A stretch of 35,140 nucleotides of DNA from assembly GCA_028279865.1 (NCBI GenBank), contig JANQMV010000025.1:1-35140 (forward strand), given 5' to 3'. The position numbers and the translations under genes are program-made. Of the stretch, positions 33,009 through 35,140 are shown piece by piece (positions within the stretch are counted from its first letter, which is position 1; each line of letters begins with the position of its first letter). Under the pieces are notes generated by a model. That model did no database searches. It was not told the DNA's origin and worked only from the letters and a program-made list of their open reading frames with translations. The stretch comes from Candidatus Altimarinota bacterium. Its GTDB lineage: Bacteria > Patescibacteriota > Gracilibacteria > JANQMV01.

Positions 33009-35123
33009 ATGGAAGCAACAAATTTAAACAATGCGGATGGGACTAATTTAGAACAACACTTAGATTCACCAGAAGGTGTTAAAAATCCTATTCCTAGAGA
33101 AAAGACCTTAGGGAAACAAACAACGATTGACTTATCAGGTGGAGAAGGAGTCCCAGCTCAGTCTGATCAGATTGTTTGGACACCAGAGAGAATTGATTTA
33201 GCAAAAGCTGACATTCGCTACCAAGAAGCTTTGAAGAATCAGCAACTTCCCTTATATGATTTACTACAAGTATTTGCTCAACTTTTATCAGCAGAAAAGG
33301 CTTTGAAAGAAGTTCAATTAGAGAATAGAATTGCAAGTTTGACAACGGCGGAACAAAATGAGCTTTACTTATTTTTAATACAATTTTCTAATCTAGCTGA
33401 AAATTCATTTCACTCTGCAGAAGTTGAAGCTTTAGCCAGATCAGGTGATTTGGAAGGAAAGGCTGTTTTTGCTTTAGGTGTCTTAGCTTCGCTTGCCAAA
33501 GAGTCTAACGTTGACAAGATTACGGCTTGGCTTAGAAACCATCCTACATTTGTCAAAATGATGAAAATGCTTGCTTTGCTTGGGGTTTTTGGATCAGGAG
33601 CAGCATCTATGGCATTTGCTTCAAATTCTGATGAGAAAACTTATTCAACCCTTGAGGATTGTATAGAGTTTATGGAAGCAAATGACATTGAGGGAGAGTG
33701 TGTTCCAGCTGTTGTTCCAGCTGTTGTTCCAGCTGTTGTTGAAGCAGAAGACTGTCCTTTTGAAGAGTTGCCTCCTTGTGAAAACTACACTGCAGCAGAA
33801 GTAAAAGAAGCAAGTCTTAGTATTAATGAATTATATGCTGATGTTAACCAGCTAAGAAAATACTATAAAACAGTTGCAGAATTTCTTAAAAAGCAAACAC
33901 GAACTAACACAACACTATCTTTATCCGACCTTGCTCGACAGGAAGGAAACAGGATTATTTATAATGTGCCACATTTTGCTGAAATTGTAAAGTTAGAGCA
34001 AAATCTTATTCAAGGTATAGACCATCTTTCCCAAACTTTAAAGGAGGGAGTTGTTTTTGGTTTAAATAATCAAGTTACCGGTTTGAATGATAAAGATAAA
34101 GATAAGTATGGAGCTTTACAGAGTTTTCGCTACGCACTTGAAAGTATGGATCAGTGGAGAACAAAAGTGGGAATTGATGGAGTGGTTGGAGAAAAATCTG
34201 TGATACAGCTTGATTCTAATGTTGCTGTGATAGTTTATGCTTATTTGGAAAACATTCTTGTTGCTACGCAAGAAACAAATTCAGGAGGGGAGAAAATGTC
34301 CATATTGGACAAAAGGCAAAACGAAAAAAAAGCTGTTGCTATAACAAAGGTAATTCAAAAGCTTTGTGAAATGCAGCAAAATGTACAAGGCAAGCAAATC
34401 AGGCGAGACGATTTTGAGAATTTTACCCAAAGAGTAATGCCTGCCGGTGGAGTGATAGATGGTCCTGCAATTGCTTTTATGGGGAATTTTTTTGCTAAAA
34501 CACATCCTCTTAATTTTGACGCAATTTATGGGGGCAGTATTTTTAAAAAGCCTTTTACAAATATGCATATCCAAGAAAGCCCTGATGCTTTAGTTTCGGT
34601 GGAGCGTTTGGAGGTGGAGACATTTAAAGGAGAAATTCCGGGAATGTATGTCACAAAGGATGTTTGGGAGAATGGCAAAATAATTAATGAGGGTGGTTGG
34701 GTATTGACTTCGCGAAGTTGTGCGTTAAATAGTCGATTAGTTGTTGATGAGAGTGAAAATAAAGATCCTGTTTTGGAAATTTTCAAAACATTAAGCCCGG
34801 AAGTAACAAAAAAATCAACGCAAGCAGAGGTTCAGAGAGTTTTTGTTGCGACTGAGCTTGGTAAATCTTACGAAACAAAATATGGTGAAGGTCAGGGCTT
34901 AGCAGGATTTTTGCGTGAAATGGGGAAAATTTATCAAAAAACAGAATTTATGGGTTTGAAAGTAAATCCTGAAATAAAAATCAAGGGAGATGTACCTGTG
35001 TTAATTCCGACAGCTCCGGTAGAACATAAAGGAGGAGGTGGGGGGTCAGAGCATGGTAGCCCTGCTTCGCCTGGAGGGGATTCAGGGCACGGCAAAGGTG
35101 ACGGTGCAGGTCAGCCTGCCTAA
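33009..35123 (+). CDS. Large unknown protein with internal membrane segment and Gly/His-rich tail
   Basis: A 704-residue protein. Residues 1-180 are hydrophilic and helix-rich. Residues about 182-206 (MMKMLALLGVFGSGAASMAF, then ASNS) form a hydrophobic segment resembling a signal or anchor placed well inside the protein. Three VPAV repeats (12-nt DNA unit near 33709-33744) and two cysteine pairs follow (about 220-258). Residues about 370-405 have WRTKVGIDGVVGEKSVIQL, which looks like a PG-binding-1-type repeat (compare xVDGVVGxxT). The last 30 residues are rich in Gly, His and Ser (GGGGGSEHGSPASPG). I do not recognise a full-length family. A surface or envelope-facing protein with the N-terminus in the cytoplasm is one reading. 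Confidence 0.6.
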   Translation: MEATNLNNADGTNLEQHLDSPEGVKNPIPREKTLGKQTTIDLSGGEGVPAQSDQIVWTPERIDLAKADIRYQEALKNQQLPLYDLLQVFAQLLSAEKALKEVQLENRIASLTTAEQNELYLFLIQFSNLAENSFHSAEVEALARSGDLEGKAVFALGVLASLAKESNVDKITAWLRNHPTFVKMMKMLALLGVFGSGAASMAFASNSDEKTYSTLEDCIEFMEANDIEGECVPAVVPAVVPAVVEAEDCPFEELPPCENYTAAEVKEASLSINELYADVNQLRKYYKTVAEFLKKQTRTNTTLSLSDLARQEGNRIIYNVPHFAEIVKLEQNLIQGIDHLSQTLKEGVVFGLNNQVTGLNDKDKDKYGALQSFRYALESMDQWRTKVGIDGVVGEKSVIQLDSNVAVIVYAYLENILVATQETNSGGEKMSILDKRQNEKKAVAITKVIQKLCEMQQNVQGKQIRRDDFENFTQRVMPAGGVIDGPAIAFMGNFFAKTHPLNFDAIYGGSIFKKPFTNMHIQESPDALVSVERLEVETFKGEIPGMYVTKDVWENGKIINEGGWVLTSRSCALNSRLVVDESENKDPVLEIFKTLSPEVTKKSTQAEVQRVFVATELGKSYETKYGEGQGLAGFLREMGKIYQKTEFMGLKVNPEIKIKGDVPVLIPTAPVEHKGGGGGSEHGSPASPGGDSGHGKGDGAGQPA

Positions 35124-35140
35124 AGATTTCAAAACGAGGA

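Noticed and set aside
1-35140. Alternative genetic code 25 (UGA as glycine), used by some related candidate phyla
   Set aside because: Genes are intact under the standard code, and the lipoprotein gene ends at TGA in a sensible place beside a terminator.
1-35140. CRISPR array, prophage or insertion sequence
   Set aside because: No regularly spaced direct repeats, and no transposase, integrase or phage gene was recognised.

Overview
This is an AT-rich bacterial chromosome segment that uses the standard genetic code. Genes are short to medium in length and tightly packed, and most starts lack a Shine-Dalgarno sequence. Every protein family I can name is bacterial. The mix of compact genes, many small unknown membrane proteins, a large surface-glycan locus and degenerate palindromic repeats between genes resembles Candidate Phyla Radiation (Patescibacteria) genomes. 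The standard code and retained pyrimidine, folate and S-adenosylmethionine (SAM) genes would fit a Peregrinibacteria-like lineage better than the most reduced groups. This placement is an inference from gene content only.

Layout: (1) 34-5977 holds a secreted LamG/C39-protease-like protein, a lipoprotein on the opposite strand, two unknown membrane proteins and tilS. (2) 6045-7316 is thiC, with no other thiamine gene nearby. (3) 7328-22996 is a surface-polysaccharide locus of two operons that converge at 13565/13573. The plus-strand arm has a flippase, a ParB-like/nucleotidyltransferase/FkbM fusion, an SGNH hydrolase and two GT2 glycosyltransferases. The minus-strand arm of eight genes has a methyltransferase, a GalE-like epimerase, two GT4 enzymes, wecB, wecC, a second methyltransferase, a third GT4 enzyme and an acyltransferase-3. 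Together they could make UDP-ManNAcA and UDP-GalNAc/Gal, build a methylated and acylated glycan, and export it. (4) 23156-32768 is a minus-strand housekeeping run, listed in transcription order: pyrB, pyrC, a family-4 uracil-DNA glycosylase, a small membrane protein, folP, tRNA-His, trmD, a DUF167 gene, a class I fumarase alpha subunit, ahcY and metK. (5) 33009-35123 is a 704-residue unknown membrane-anchored protein.

The most interesting element is upstream of ahcY. A promoter, a SAM-I (S-box) riboswitch and an intrinsic terminator sit in order at 26096-25911 on the minus strand. The aptamer keeps the core elements: the GAGAG junction, AGCAACC, GGUGC, and a perfect six-pair pseudoknot between the P2 loop and J3/4. 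The terminator's 5' arm overlaps the 3' strand of P1. That is the geometry expected of a SAM-activated (ON) switch, not the usual OFF switch, and ON control would suit an enzyme that removes S-adenosylhomocysteine. Three paired inverted repeats resembling REPINs lie in the gaps around ahcY (metK/ahcY, ahcY/terminator, promoter/fumarase).
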